NCBI RefSeq assembly: GCF_014649715.1
Contig: NZ_BMTO01000007.1
Span: 288,095 to 352,094, forward strand
DNA length: 64,000 nt
DNA from: Streptomyces lateritius
GTDB lineage: Bacteria; Actinomycetota; Actinomycetes; Streptomycetales; Streptomycetaceae
Direction of reading: 5' to 3'
Shown: piece after piece, positions 1 through 7,931 of the stretch
Layout of the letters: each line of letters starts with the position of its first letter
Position numbering within the stretch: the first letter of the stretch is position 1
Made by a program: the position numbers and the translations under genes
Notes under the pieces: generated by a model
Database searches by the model: none
What the model saw: the letters and a program-made list of their open reading frames with translations, nothing else
What the model was told of the DNA's origin: nothing

Positions 1-10
1 GGCGCCGGGA

Positions 11-574
11 TCACGGGCCGGTGTTCGCCGACCCGTCGAAGACGAACTGTGAGCCCGGCTCGACGAGGACATGGCCCTCGGCCGAGTCGGTGATGGTCAC
101 GTTCGTGAGTGTGGCGTTGCCGCGGGCGCCGCTCATCGCGAGGATGCCGGAGACGTTGTTCGACCCGTCGATCCGGACGTTCGTGATCTTCACCCCCGGC
201 TTGGCGGCGCCACCCGTCTTGAACTGGAGCCGTCGTACGTCGAGTCGAGGATCTCCGTGTCCCGGATGGTGACGCCCGGGATGTCCTGGCCCTGGGCGAA
301 GAGGGTGATGGCGCCGAACTCCTGGTCCTCGTTCCAGAACGCCCCGCCCGTGCGGTGCAGCGCGTTGTTCGCGATCAAAGGGCGCGTCGCCGGCGTTACG
401 GAAGGACGAGTTGTGGACGGTGGAATTGCGGGTGCCGTTGGCGAAGTTGATGCCGTCGGCGTAGGTGTTACGGATCCGCATGCCGGGGAACTCGAGGCCG
501 TCGCCCGGCCCCCGGAGCTGCGAGATGGGCGCCCGCACGGCTAGGGCCGTTCCCGGGCGCTGCGGCTTCTCCAC
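11..574 (-). pseudogene. decayed GH87/mycodextranase-like beta-helix protein
   Basis: C-terminal remnant of a secreted right-handed beta-helix glycoside hydrolase, resembling the mycodextranase/alpha-1,3-glucanase (GH87-type) group. Beta-helix coils are readable as MRIRNTYADGINFANGT, then, in another frame at about 190-378, NNALHRTGGAFWNEDQEFGA and VTIRDTEILDSTYDG, then back in the first frame VKITNVRIDGSNNVSGILAM to a normal stop. Two lesions are needed. Near 375-385 a deletion joins the RNAGD coil to IANNAL and removes the usual intervening coils. Near 230 one base is missing between STYDG and QFKTGG. The N-terminus and signal peptide are also absent; the apparent start at 574 has no ribosome site. 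The family name rests on recalled motif similarity; the broken state is seen directly. Confidence 0.6.
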
Positions 575-692
575 CAGGGGGGCGTAATCCTGCGTGACGA
601 CTTCACGACAGAGAGTTAATGATCCCGCGTGAGCGCCGTCCGGGTGGGCAGAACGACTTCACAGTGGTCCACGCCGACCGGAGGAGCCCGCC

Positions 693-1433
693 GTGCTTTC
701 AGACATCATCGACCGGCTGAAGAAGCATCGGCGGAAGGGAGGCCGTGAGGGGCCGGACAGCGTGTCCCTGCCTTCACAACGGACGGAGACCCCGGCGCTC
801 ACCGCTGACTTCTCCTCCGAGGAGCAGTGGGTCGCGGGCCGGTCCTGGGCGTATCCGAACGGCGGCCCGACCAACCCCGGGGACAACAAGCTCGATCACC
901 TCGTCGCGGACCCCGCGTACAGCCGCTCGGGGGTCTTCAGGGCGACCAGGCGCTCCGACGGGAAGTGGGACGCGGGCCTCCTCACGACCGAGGGCAGCGC
1001 TGAGGGTTTCATGGTCCGCGCCGGTGACGTCCTGGAGGCGCGGGTGCGGCTGCCCGAGGAAACAGGAGCCTGGCCGGCGATCTGGACCTGGCGGGACGGC
1101 GGTCAGGAGATCGACGTCTTCGAGTACCACCCGGACAACCCCGACCTGCTGGAACTGTCGAACCGCGTGCGCGGTGGCCACCTCTACTTCCGCGATCCGG
1201 CCATCCGGCCGGGCGCGTGGGTGGAGCTGAGGATCGAGTTCGGCGCCCGCTCGGTGGTGTGGACCGTCAACGGCGTGACGGCCTTCTCCGACGGGCGCGG
1301 AGTGGGCCGGAGCTGGCGGGCGTACCTCATCGTGAACCTGTCGGTCTGTGCCGGGCGGTACCATCCCCCGCCCGAGGAGGGCGTGTCCGAGATGTCGTTC
1401 GAGGTGACGGAGCTGCGCGTGTACCGACCGTAG
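693..1433 (+). CDS. GH16-like concanavalin-fold glucanase
   Basis: A 246-residue protein with a single glucanase-like jelly-roll domain. The catalytic signature EIDVFE lies at residues 139-144 and matches the GH16 ExDxxE arrangement: nucleophile E139, helper D141, acid/base E144. Flanking tryptophans (WPAIWTW) would line the sugar groove. The GTG start is supported by GGAGGAG six bases upstream. There is no signal peptide; the N-terminus is short and basic, so the protein may be cytoplasmic or non-classically exported, which is odd for a GH16 enzyme. It lies beside a decayed beta-helix hydrolase, so this end of the window may once have held a beta/alpha-glucan degradation set. The substrate cannot be assigned from sequence. 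Confidence 0.75.
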   Translation: MLSDIIDRLKKHRRKGGREGPDSVSLPSQRTETPALTADFSSEEQWVAGRSWAYPNGGPTNPGDNKLDHLVADPAYSRSGVFRATRRSDGKWDAGLLTTEGSAEGFMVRAGDVLEARVRLPEETGAWPAIWTWRDGGQEIDVFEYHPDNPDLLELSNRVRGGHLYFRDPAIRPGAWVELRIEFGARSVVWTVNGVTAFSDGRGVGRSWRAYLIVNLSVCAGRYHPPPEEGVSEMSFEVTELRVYRP

Positions 1434-1513
1434 GGCGTGTCCTTCCGTGCGGCGCGGGGCATACCGACTGAGCCCGGCGCCTTCGGGACGCCCGACCGCA
1501 CCCCGGGGGGCTC

Positions 1514-2548
1514 ATGGGACCGCAGACCGAAAGCATCGAGTCGCTCGTCCTCGACGCCGTGCGCGCCCGGGTCTGTCCCGGCGCGGTCTGGGCCGTCGGT
1601 GACGCCTCGGGCACGTCGGCGGGCGGAGCCGCGGGGCTCCTCGACCCCGCACGGCCGGACGAGCCGATGCGAGCCGACACGCTCTTCGACCTCGCCAGCC
1701 TGACCAAGATCGTCGCTGTGTGGTCCGTCACCGGGACCCTCGTCGAGTCGGGGGTTCTCGAACTGCACCGCCCGCTCGGCTCGTTCTGGCCCGAGGTCGC
1801 GGGCCGGCCGCTGGGCGCGGCCACCGCCCACCATCTCCTGACCCACACGGCGGGGCTGCCGCTGCGCGCCAATCTCCGGTTCCACTACGGGAGCGATCCG
1901 GACGAGGTCCGCGCGGGAGTGCTCGGTGAGCCGCTGCGCCACCGTCCGGGCGAGGCCGTCGCGTACACCGACCGGGCCGCTCTCGTCCTCGGCTACCTGG
2001 CCGAGCACCTCACGGGCCGCCGACTCGCCCATCTCGCGGCCGCCCGGGTCTGGAACCCCCTCGGCATGACGGAGACCCGGTACGGCCCGCTGGCAGCGGA
2101 CGTCGCCTCGCGCTGCGCCCCCACGGAGTTCGACGACGCGACCGGCACTCACCTGAAGGGGACGGTGCACGACTTCTCCACCCGTCTGCTCGGTGGCGCC
2201 TGCGGCATCGCGGGCGTCTTCGCGCCCCGCGACGACCTCTGCCGTTTCCTGCACCACACCCTGTCACCGGGGCGGTCCGCGTTCGGTGCCTCCTGGGTCC
2301 AGCGGTCCCTGCGCGTCCGCACCGGCGAACTGAGGCCCGCCCGCGGTCTCTTCTGGCACCCCGACCCCGGCACGACGGCCGCCCGGCACGACGTGTGGGC
2401 GCACTTCGGCTTCACCGGCACGGCGATGTGGGTCTCCCCGGCGCGCGGGCGCTGGGCCGTACTGCTGACCAACAAGCTCTACTTCACCCGCGACGGCGTC
2501 CCGGTGGCCCGGCTGCGCGCCGCGTTCCGCTCCCTCGCCTTCGCCTGA
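1514..2548 (+). CDS. class C beta-lactamase-like serine hydrolase
   Basis: A 344-residue penicillin-binding-protein-like serine hydrolase (beta-lactamase/EstB/D-aminopeptidase superfamily). All three active-site motifs are visible: SLTK with Ser62 and Lys65, YTD with Tyr151, and HFGFTGT near residue 297 in place of the usual K/H-T/S-G box. No signal peptide or transmembrane segment is seen, so a cytoplasmic esterase or peptidase is more likely than a secreted beta-lactamase. The ATG at 1514 follows a GGGG-rich stretch. It stands alone, 80 bases after the GH16-like gene on the same strand. Substrate unknown. Confidence 0.85.
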   Translation: MGPQTESIESLVLDAVRARVCPGAVWAVGDASGTSAGGAAGLLDPARPDEPMRADTLFDLASLTKIVAVWSVTGTLVESGVLELHRPLGSFWPEVAGRPLGAATAHHLLTHTAGLPLRANLRFHYGSDPDEVRAGVLGEPLRHRPGEAVAYTDRAALVLGYLAEHLTGRRLAHLAAARVWNPLGMTETRYGPLAADVASRCAPTEFDDATGTHLKGTVHDFSTRLLGGACGIAGVFAPRDDLCRFLHHTLSPGRSAFGASWVQRSLRVRTGELRPARGLFWHPDPGTTAARHDVWAHFGFTGTAMWVSPARGRWAVLLTNKLYFTRDGVPVARLRAAFRSLAFA

Positions 2549-2749
2549 GGTCGCCCGACGAGACCGTCGACGCCGCCCTCCCTCCGGCATACTGGGCCTC
2601 GGCGCCCGGCGGAACCGGGGCCTCCGGCCGGGGCGAGGGCGGGTGAGCCGCGTGCGGTGCCGGATGACAGACTCGGGAGCCGCCTGACCTGCGGCGTACC
2701 GGGTAGGCGAACTCGTACCGTTCGCGCGCGACACCTGGAAGCTGCCCCG

Positions 2750-4099
2750 ATGACGACTCCTCGCTCCCACCCAGCCGGCCGTGCGGCCTTCCGCGCTCGC
2801 ATCGCGCGGTCGACTCGCCGTTGGTGGCCGGCGCTGCGCGCCACGCCCGTGTCGATGTGGCGCGACGACGTGGCCGACTGGGCGGCCGCCCTGACGTACT
2901 ACGCGATCCTCGCCCTGGTGCCCGCGCTGCTCGTCGCGGTGACGCTCACCGGCCTGGTGAGCCCGGAGGCCACCGAGCGGCTGATCTCGCACGTGGCCTC
3001 GTGGGCGCCCGCCGAGTCCGGCGGCACACTCGGGGAGACGCTGCGGGGTCTCGCGCAGGAGCAGACCGCCGCGTGGATGCTGATCGTCGCGGGCAGTGTC
3101 AGTGCGCTCTGGTCGGCATCGAGCTACCTCGCGGTCTTCAGGCGCGCGCTGCACGCGATGCACCGGGTCAAGGACCAACGGCCGGCGCTGCACACCGCGC
3201 CGATCATCCTGCTGAACGCCGCGCTTCTCCTGGTGCTCCTGGTGACCAGTGCCGGAGTGGTCGTCGTCACCGAGCCCCTCGCGCGGCTGCTCGGTGCGTG
3301 GCTGCGCTGGGACACGGCCTCGGGGCCCGCCTGGGCGTCCGCCTGGGCGCTGGTGAAATGGGTGGGTCTGGTGGGATTGGTGACGATGCTCGTCCTCGTC
3401 CTCTTCCGTACCGGACCCGCCTCGGCCCGTGCCCGCGCCCACGCGGTGCCGGGAGCGACGCTCGCAGTGCTGCTCTGGCTGGCGGGTTCGGCGGCCTTCG
3501 CCCTGTACGCGACGAGTCTCGGCACGTACAGCAGGCTCTACGGCTCGCTCGCCGGTGTGATCGTCTTCCTCGTCTGGCTGTGGAGCGCCCACCTCTCTCT
3601 GCTCGCCGGGGCGCAGTTCACCGCGGAGCTGTCCCTGGCATGCGAGGGCGGACTCGGGGAAGCCGGAGGGTCCGCGTCGCCTCCCTCTCCTGACGGAGGG
3701 AGGCGACGCACGGACCGACCACACGATCACGAGCAAGGGAGCGAGCAGATGACCGAGAACATGTGGGCGTACAGCGACACCTCCGGCCACGCGGCGGGGG
3801 TCGTGCTGAGCGGCTACAAGGTCGAAGCGCTGGACGGCTCCATCGGAAAGGTCGACAAGCACTCGGACGAGGCGGGCTCGGCCTGGCTCGTGGTGGACAC
3901 CGGCGTCTGGATCTTCGGCAAGGAGGTCCTGCTGCCGGCCGGCACCATCACACGGATCGAACCGGACGAGCGGGTCGTCCACGTCAACCGTACGAAGGAG
4001 CAGATCAAGAACGCTCCGGAGTTCGTGCGGGAGCGGCATCTGGAGGACACCGATTACCACCGGATGCTCGGTGGTTACTACAGCGGTCCGCTGATGTGA
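2750..4099 (+). CDS. YihY/BrkB membrane protein read through into PRC-barrel
   Basis: The open frame encodes 449 residues. Residues about 45-290 are a YihY/BrkB (UPF0761) integral membrane domain with six hydrophobic segments and typical phrases such as AALTYYAILALVPALL and VIVFLVWLWSAHLSLLAGAQ. After a polar linker (about 295-333) the frame continues without a stop into a complete PRC-barrel domain beginning at Met334. In related genomes, as I recall, these are separate proteins. The linker DNA contains a perfect 14-bp hairpin and the PRC part has its own ribosome site, so this may be a recent fusion, a lost stop codon, or a sequencing indel. ATG 2750 is preferred over ATG 2657 because the extra 31 residues are arginine-rich and not domain-like, and GGAA precedes 2750. 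Confidence 0.75.
   Translation: MTTPRSHPAGRAAFRARIARSTRRWWPALRATPVSMWRDDVADWAAALTYYAILALVPALLVAVTLTGLVSPEATERLISHVASWAPAESGGTLGETLRGLAQEQTAAWMLIVAGSVSALWSASSYLAVFRRALHAMHRVKDQRPALHTAPIILLNAALLLVLLVTSAGVVVVTEPLARLLGAWLRWDTASGPAWASAWALVKWVGLVGLVTMLVLVLFRTGPASARARAHAVPGATLAVLLWLAGSAAFALYATSLGTYSRLYGSLAGVIVFLVWLWSAHLSLLAGAQFTAELSLACEGGLGEAGGSASPPSPDGGRRRTDRPHDHEQGSEQMTENMWAYSDTSGHAAGVVLSGYKVEALDGSIGKVDKHSDEAGSAWLVVDTGVWIFGKEVLLPAGTITRIEPDERVVHVNRTKEQIKNAPEFVRERHLEDTDYHRMLGGYYSGPLM
3674..3709. terminator. 14-bp perfect hairpin inside YihY-PRC linker
   Basis: Inverted repeat with arms 3674-3687 and 3696-3709 (14 of 14 pairs) and an eight-base loop that contains an out-of-frame TGA. It looks like a factor-independent terminator without a U-tract, or an intergenic palindrome, yet it lies in open coding frame between the YihY-like and PRC-barrel domains. 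Confidence 0.6.
3749..4099 (+). CDS. PRC-barrel domain protein (internal start)
   Basis: A 116-residue soluble PRC-barrel protein in the same frame as the upstream YihY-like gene. The ATG at 3749 follows AAGGGAGCGAGCAG, a good ribosome site. The sequence from MTENMWAYSD to the end matches the usual stand-alone Streptomyces PRC-barrel protein in length and layout: the core GYKVEALDGSIGKVDKH, then WLVVDTGVWIFGKEVLLPAG, then a YYSGP tail. PRC-barrels mediate protein or RNA contacts; no specific partner is known here. I annotate it separately because translation very likely begins here whether or not the longer fused product is also made. Confidence 0.75.
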   Translation: MTENMWAYSDTSGHAAGVVLSGYKVEALDGSIGKVDKHSDEAGSAWLVVDTGVWIFGKEVLLPAGTITRIEPDERVVHVNRTKEQIKNAPEFVRERHLEDTDYHRMLGGYYSGPLM

Positions 4100-4117
4100 C
4101 GGTGGACCCGGCGGCGA

Positions 4118-4432
4118 TCAGGCCCGCAGCCAGACCGCCGTGTCGCTCGGCAGCCGTCCGTCCCCGTCGAGCGGGCCGCTGCCGAGCAGGAGCGTGCGGT
4201 GCGGCGGGAGTTCCACCGAGCCCTCGGCGAGGTTGACCACGCACATCAGTCCGTCGGTCCTGCCGAACGCCAGGACTCCCCCGGAAGCGGGCGGCCAGTG
4301 CAGGGGCCCGTCGCCGGAGCCCGGCGTGGAACGGCGCAGCAGCAGGGCCTGGCGGTAGAGGATGAGCATCGAGGACGGGTCGAGGCTCTGCCGGTCGGCC
4401 GCGAAGCGCGACCAGCCCTCCGGCTGCGGGTC
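4118..4432 (-). pseudogene. C-terminal stub of GH13 alpha-glucosidase
   Basis: About 100 codons that read as the end of a GH13 oligo-alpha-glucosidase. The frame runs from PEGWSRFAADRQSLDPSSM through LILYRQALLLRRSTPG and ends in the beta-sandwich tail LPSDTAVWLRA. A complete enzyme would be about 540 residues, so the whole catalytic barrel is missing. The homology stops abruptly near 4432, where a stretch with repeated CTTGC motifs begins. No plausible start with a ribosome site exists, so it is probably not translated. It sits just downstream of glgX on the same strand. Confidence 0.65.
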
Positions 4433-4443
4433 GCGTCATACAC

Positions 4444-4476
4444 GCAAGACCAGCGCAAGCCCCGCAAGCGGCTTGC
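4444..4476 (-). promoter_or_regulatory. CTTGC repeat cluster (maltose-type operator relic)
   Basis: On the minus strand three direct CTTGC copies (plus-strand GCAAG at 4444-4448, 4455-4459 and 4464-4468) are followed by the opposite orientation at 4472-4476, giving GCAAGCGGCTTGC at 4464-4476. Repeated CTTGC elements are known operators of LacI-family maltose/alpha-glucoside regulators in Streptomyces. Their position just ahead of the alpha-glucosidase stub suggests that the gene's control region survived while most of its coding region was lost. Confidence 0.4.
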
Positions 4477-4570
4477 GTCGGTGCGGCGTATCCGTACGGC
4501 GGCCGGCGGCGGGCGGCCTTCTGGACGCATCGTTGACGTCGACCGCCGAGAAGGGCGCGAAGCCGCGGCG

Positions 4571-6691
4571 TCAGCGCTGTCGAGTGCGGGGCGGGCGGGA
4601 GAGCAGCACGAGGCTCCGCGACTCCACGGTGACGTCGGTGCCCGCCTTGCGTTCCGACTCGTCGGGCAGGCCCTGCGGGTCGGCGGTGTCGGCGCGGGCG
4701 GTCCACCGCTCGCCGTACGCCGTGCCGGGGAGCCGGAAGGTCACCGGTTCCCAGTAGCTGTTGACGAGGATCAGGAAGGAGTCGTCGACGACGCGGCCGC
4801 CGTACGGATCGGTCTCGGCGATCGCGTCCCCGTTGAGGAAGACGGCGATGGCGTGGTCGTCGGGCCGGCCCCAGTCCTCGTCCGTCATCTCGCGGGCGTC
4901 CGGCCGCAGCCACACGAGGTCGGGCAGGGGCTGGCGTTCGTCGGTCGCGGTGTCGCCGCGGAAGAACCGGCGCCGGCGCAGGACCGGGTGGGCGCGGCGC
5001 AGCGCCACGGCCCGGCGGGTGAAGTCGAGCAGGTCGTGCCGCTCGTCGTCGAGGTTCCAGTCGATCCAGGAGACCACGTTGTCCTGACAGTATGCGTTGT
5101 TGTTGCCGCCCTGGGTGCGGCCCAGCTCATCGCCGTGGGCGATCATGGGTATGCCCTGCGACAGCAGCAGGGTGGCGATGAGGTTCCGCTGCTGGCGCGC
5201 CCGCAGTACCAGGATGCCCGGGTCGTCCGACGGGCCTTCGGCGCCGCAGTTCCAGGAGCGGTTGTCGCTCTCGCCGTCCTCGTTGCCCTCTCCGTTGGCC
5301 TCGTTGTGCTTGTCGTTGTACGACACGAGGTCGCGCAACGTGAATCCGTCGTGCGCGGTGACGAAGTTGATGCTGGCGCGGGGGCGCCGCCGGTCCCGCT
5401 CGTAGAGGTCGGAGGAGCCGGTGAGCCGGGAGGCGAACTCGGCCAGGCTGTGCTCGCCGGCGCGCCAGAAGTCGCGCACCGCGTCCCGGTACATGCCGTT
5501 CCACTCCGACCACTGCGGCGGGAAGTTGCCGACCTGGTAGCCCCCGTCGCCGATGTCCCAGGGTTCGGCGATGAGCTTGACCCTGCCGATCACGGGGTCC
5601 TGCTGGATGAGGTCGAAGAAGGCGGAGAGGCGGTCCACCTCGTGGAACTGCCGGGCGAGGGTGGCGGCCAGGTCGAAGCGGAAGCCGTCGACGTGCATCT
5701 CCGTCACCCAGTACCGCAGGGAGTCCATGATCATCTGCAGCACGTTCGGGTGCCTCATGAGGAGGCTGTTGCCGGTACCGGTGGTGTCGTAGTAGTGGCG
5801 GGGGTCGCCCTCGACGAGCCGGTAGTACGACGCGTTGTCGATGCCCCGGAAGGAGAGCGTGGGACCGTACTCGTTGCCTTCGGCGGTGTGGTTGTAGACC
5901 ACGTCGAGGATGACCTCGAGACCGGCGGCGTGCAGTGCCTTCACCATCCACTTGAACTCGGTCACCTGCCCGCCGCGCGTGCCACGGGCGGCGTAGGCGC
6001 CGTGCGGGGCGAAGAACCCGATCGTGTTGTAGCCCCAGTAGTTCGTGAGGCCGCGGTCGGTGAGCACGCCGTCGTGGACGAACTGGTGGACGGGCATGAG
6101 TTCGACGGCGGTCACGCCGAGGCGGGTGAGGTGCTCGACGGCGGCCGGATGGGCGAGGCCCGCGTAGGTGCCTCGAAGCTCGGCGGGCACGTCGGGGTGG
6201 CTGAAGGTCAGGCCGCGGACATGGGTCTCGTAGATGATCGAGTCGGCGTACGGCCGATGGGGCGCGCGGTCCTCGCCCCAGTCGAAGGCGGGGTCGACCA
6301 CGACCCCGAGGAAGCCGTGCCCGGCGCTGTCCTCCGGCGCGGGGCCGTCGGGCGCGCGCTCGTAGAGCGAGGGGTGGTTGTCCATCTCGCCCTCGACCGC
6401 CTTGGCGTACGGGTCGAGCAGCAGCTTGGCCGGATTGCAGCGGTGCCCGGCGTCCGGGTCCCACGGGCCGTGCACCCGATAGGCGTACCGCTGGCCGGGC
6501 CGGACGTCCGGCAGATAGCAGTGCCAGACGAAACCGTCCACCTCCGTCAGGGTGACCTCGCGATGAGTGCCGTCGTCGTGGACGAGCACGAGCACGACCT
6601 GCTCTGCCACCTCGCTGAAGAGCGCGAAGTTGGTGCCCTCGCCGTCGAACGTCGCACCCAGGGGCCAGGGGCGTCCGGTCCATATGCGCAC
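4571..6691 (-). CDS. glgX: glycogen debranching enzyme GlgX
   Basis: A 706-residue isoamylase-type GH13 enzyme that hydrolyses alpha-1,6 branches in glycogen or limit dextrin. It has an N-terminal CBM48-like domain (about 10-130), then the GH13 barrel with DVVYNHT (263-269), DGFRFD with nucleophile Asp340, LIAEPWD with acid Glu376 and TAHDG with His447-Asp448, and a C-terminal beta domain. Length and motifs are standard for GlgX. It is transcribed leftward, away from the WhiB-like gene, followed by an alpha-glucosidase stub; both would act on alpha-glucans in the cytoplasm. The ATG at 6691 gives the normal MRIWTGRPWPLG start. Confidence 0.95.
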   Translation of the reverse strand: MRIWTGRPWPLGATFDGEGTNFALFSEVAEQVVLVLVHDDGTHREVTLTEVDGFVWHCYLPDVRPGQRYAYRVHGPWDPDAGHRCNPAKLLLDPYAKAVEGEMDNHPSLYERAPDGPAPEDSAGHGFLGVVVDPAFDWGEDRAPHRPYADSIIYETHVRGLTFSHPDVPAELRGTYAGLAHPAAVEHLTRLGVTAVELMPVHQFVHDGVLTDRGLTNYWGYNTIGFFAPHGAYAARGTRGGQVTEFKWMVKALHAAGLEVILDVVYNHTAEGNEYGPTLSFRGIDNASYYRLVEGDPRHYYDTTGTGNSLLMRHPNVLQMIMDSLRYWVTEMHVDGFRFDLAATLARQFHEVDRLSAFFDLIQQDPVIGRVKLIAEPWDIGDGGYQVGNFPPQWSEWNGMYRDAVRDFWRAGEHSLAEFASRLTGSSDLYERDRRRPRASINFVTAHDGFTLRDLVSYNDKHNEANGEGNEDGESDNRSWNCGAEGPSDDPGILVLRARQQRNLIATLLLSQGIPMIAHGDELGRTQGGNNNAYCQDNVVSWIDWNLDDERHDLLDFTRRAVALRRAHPVLRRRRFFRGDTATDERQPLPDLVWLRPDAREMTDEDWGRPDDHAIAVFLNGDAIAETDPYGGRVVDDSFLILVNSYWEPVTFRLPGTAYGERWTARADTADPQGLPDESERKAGTDVTVESRSLVLLSRPPRTRQR

Positions 6692-6855
6692 GGCAGAACG
6701 CTACGGGCCCAGGGGTCGGCCCGCATCACCACAGGGCCGGACGAGCGGCGTTCCGACCGAAACAATCCGGCCCTTCCCCCTGAGGGCGTTTCAACTGCCT
6801 TTGTCCGGTGAGCCGAAAGGGAGCGGTTCTTTTCCCCATACGACTGGAGGCACCG

Positions 6856-7110
6856 ATGGAGAGCTGGCGCGCGTCCGCGGCCTGTCAGAACGTCGACCCC
6901 GACCTCTTCTTCCCGGTGGGGACCGGCGCGCCCGCGCTGGTCCAGGCCGAGGAGGCGAAGGCGGTATGCCAGGTTTGTCCCGTCCGCACGGCCTGCCTGC
7001 GCTGGGCGATGGACGACTCCCGTCAGGTGACCGGCGTCTGGGGCGGTCTGACCGAGGACGAGCGGCGGTCGCTGAAGCGACGCTCACGCCGCACGAGCCC
7101 GGCTGAGTAG
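6856..7110 (+). CDS. WhiB-like iron-sulfur regulator
   Basis: An 84-residue Wbl protein. The four cluster-ligating cysteines are present (one at residue 10, then the CQVC pair and a final Cys in CPVRTACLRW), followed by the GVWGGLTEDERR turn and a basic KRRSRR tail used for DNA or sigma-factor contact. Wbl proteins bind a [4Fe-4S] cluster and act with the principal sigma factor. The ATG at 6856 has GGAGG five bases upstream; the longer in-frame start at 6808 is not needed. The sequence looks closest to the WblE-type subgroup, but I do not assign a symbol. Confidence 0.93.
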   Translation: MESWRASAACQNVDPDLFFPVGTGAPALVQAEEAKAVCQVCPVRTACLRWAMDDSRQVTGVWGGLTEDERRSLKRRSRRTSPAE

Positions 7111-7274
7111 CGGGAGCGGAGGTCAGGGGCGGTGGCGCGAGGGCGACGGGTGGCATGGGGGTTGCGGGGGATGCGCTCGACGAGCGGGCACGGGTATGAC
7201 GGGCACCTGGGGCGAGCGGGGAGCGAGGGCGCCTCACGGGAAGCGGGCGCAGGGGCAGCGGGGCCGCCTCACCG

Positions 7275-7706
7275 TCACCGGAGGGGGAGGAAGGCCCGTA
7301 CGCGCTTGCCGTTCGGCGTGGGCTCCACCTCGACCTCCGTACAGATCGCGATCACGATCTCCATTCCGTGCCGGCCCACCCTCTCCGGGTCCCTGGGGCG
7401 GGCCACGGGCAGCGCCCCGTACGTGTCGTGGACGCATATCTCCAGCATGCCGGCGTGCAGCACGAGCTCCAGCCGGCACGGGCCGGGGGCGTACTTCACG
7501 ACGTTGGTGACGAGTTCGCTCACGACGAGCCGGGCCGCGTCGACGGATCCGGCGACGGCCGAGGCCGACCTCTCCAGGAAGTCCACGGTGAAGTCCCGCG
7601 CGTGGGCGATGGCACCCTCCGTCCGGCCGAACTCCATGGCGGCCCTTCGGACACCGCCCGGTCGACGCTCCCTGGAAGTCAGCCCTGTGGAACTCAGCTC
7701 GCTCAC
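7275..7706 (-). CDS. RsbW-like ATP-binding (anti-sigma) protein
   Basis: A 143-residue histidine-kinase-like ATPase domain (HATPase_c_2). The N-box region RLVVSELVTNVVKYA and the G-box ERVGRHGMEIV are clear. Proteins of this type bind and inhibit SigB/SigF-family sigma factors or phosphorylate their antagonists. Its position, 226 bases downstream of such a sigma gene on the same strand, makes that sigma factor a natural partner, although a strong terminator lies between them. I choose GTG 7706 because GAGGGACGAC directly precedes it and the longer frame back to 7856 is low-complexity and contains the terminator. The alternative ATG at 7637 would remove part of the domain's first helix. Confidence 0.8.
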   Translation of the reverse strand: MSELSSTGLTSRERRPGGVRRAAMEFGRTEGAIAHARDFTVDFLERSASAVAGSVDAARLVVSELVTNVVKYAPGPCRLELVLHAGMLEICVHDTYGALPVARPRDPERVGRHGMEIVIAICTEVEVEPTPNGKRVRAFLPLR

Positions 7707-7746
7707 GTCGTCCCTCGCTCGCCTTCCTCGTACGTCACCGCCCACC

Positions 7747-7785
7747 CGAACGGCCTCACCAGAAGGGGGCTGGTGAGGCCGTTCG
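7747..7785 (-). terminator. 16-bp perfect hairpin after sigma-factor gene
   Basis: Arms 7747-7762 and 7770-7785 pair perfectly over 16 bases with a seven-base loop. There is no U-tract, as is usual in Streptomyces. It separates the sigma factor gene from the downstream anti-sigma-like gene on the minus strand. Confidence 0.75.
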
Positions 7786-7931
7786 CCGTTCGTCCCATGA
7801 AGGCGACGTCCCGTGGGGGGGGATGACGTGCGCCTGCCCCCGTTTCCGGATCTCACACCCGCCGGCCCGGGTCCTTTCGCGAACTGACCGTCCGTCCTCC
7901 GCGATTCCGCCGCGGTTCCACGGCGGTTCTC

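Noticed and set aside
4199..6811. 870-codon open frame on the plus strand opposite glgX
   Set aside because: Val/Gly/Ala/Arg-rich antisense shadow of glgX with no domain or ribosome site; high G+C keeps such frames open.
7132..7274. Small gene between the WhiB-like and RsbW-like genes
   Set aside because: Open frames there are antisense or Arg/Gly-rich extensions without start signals.
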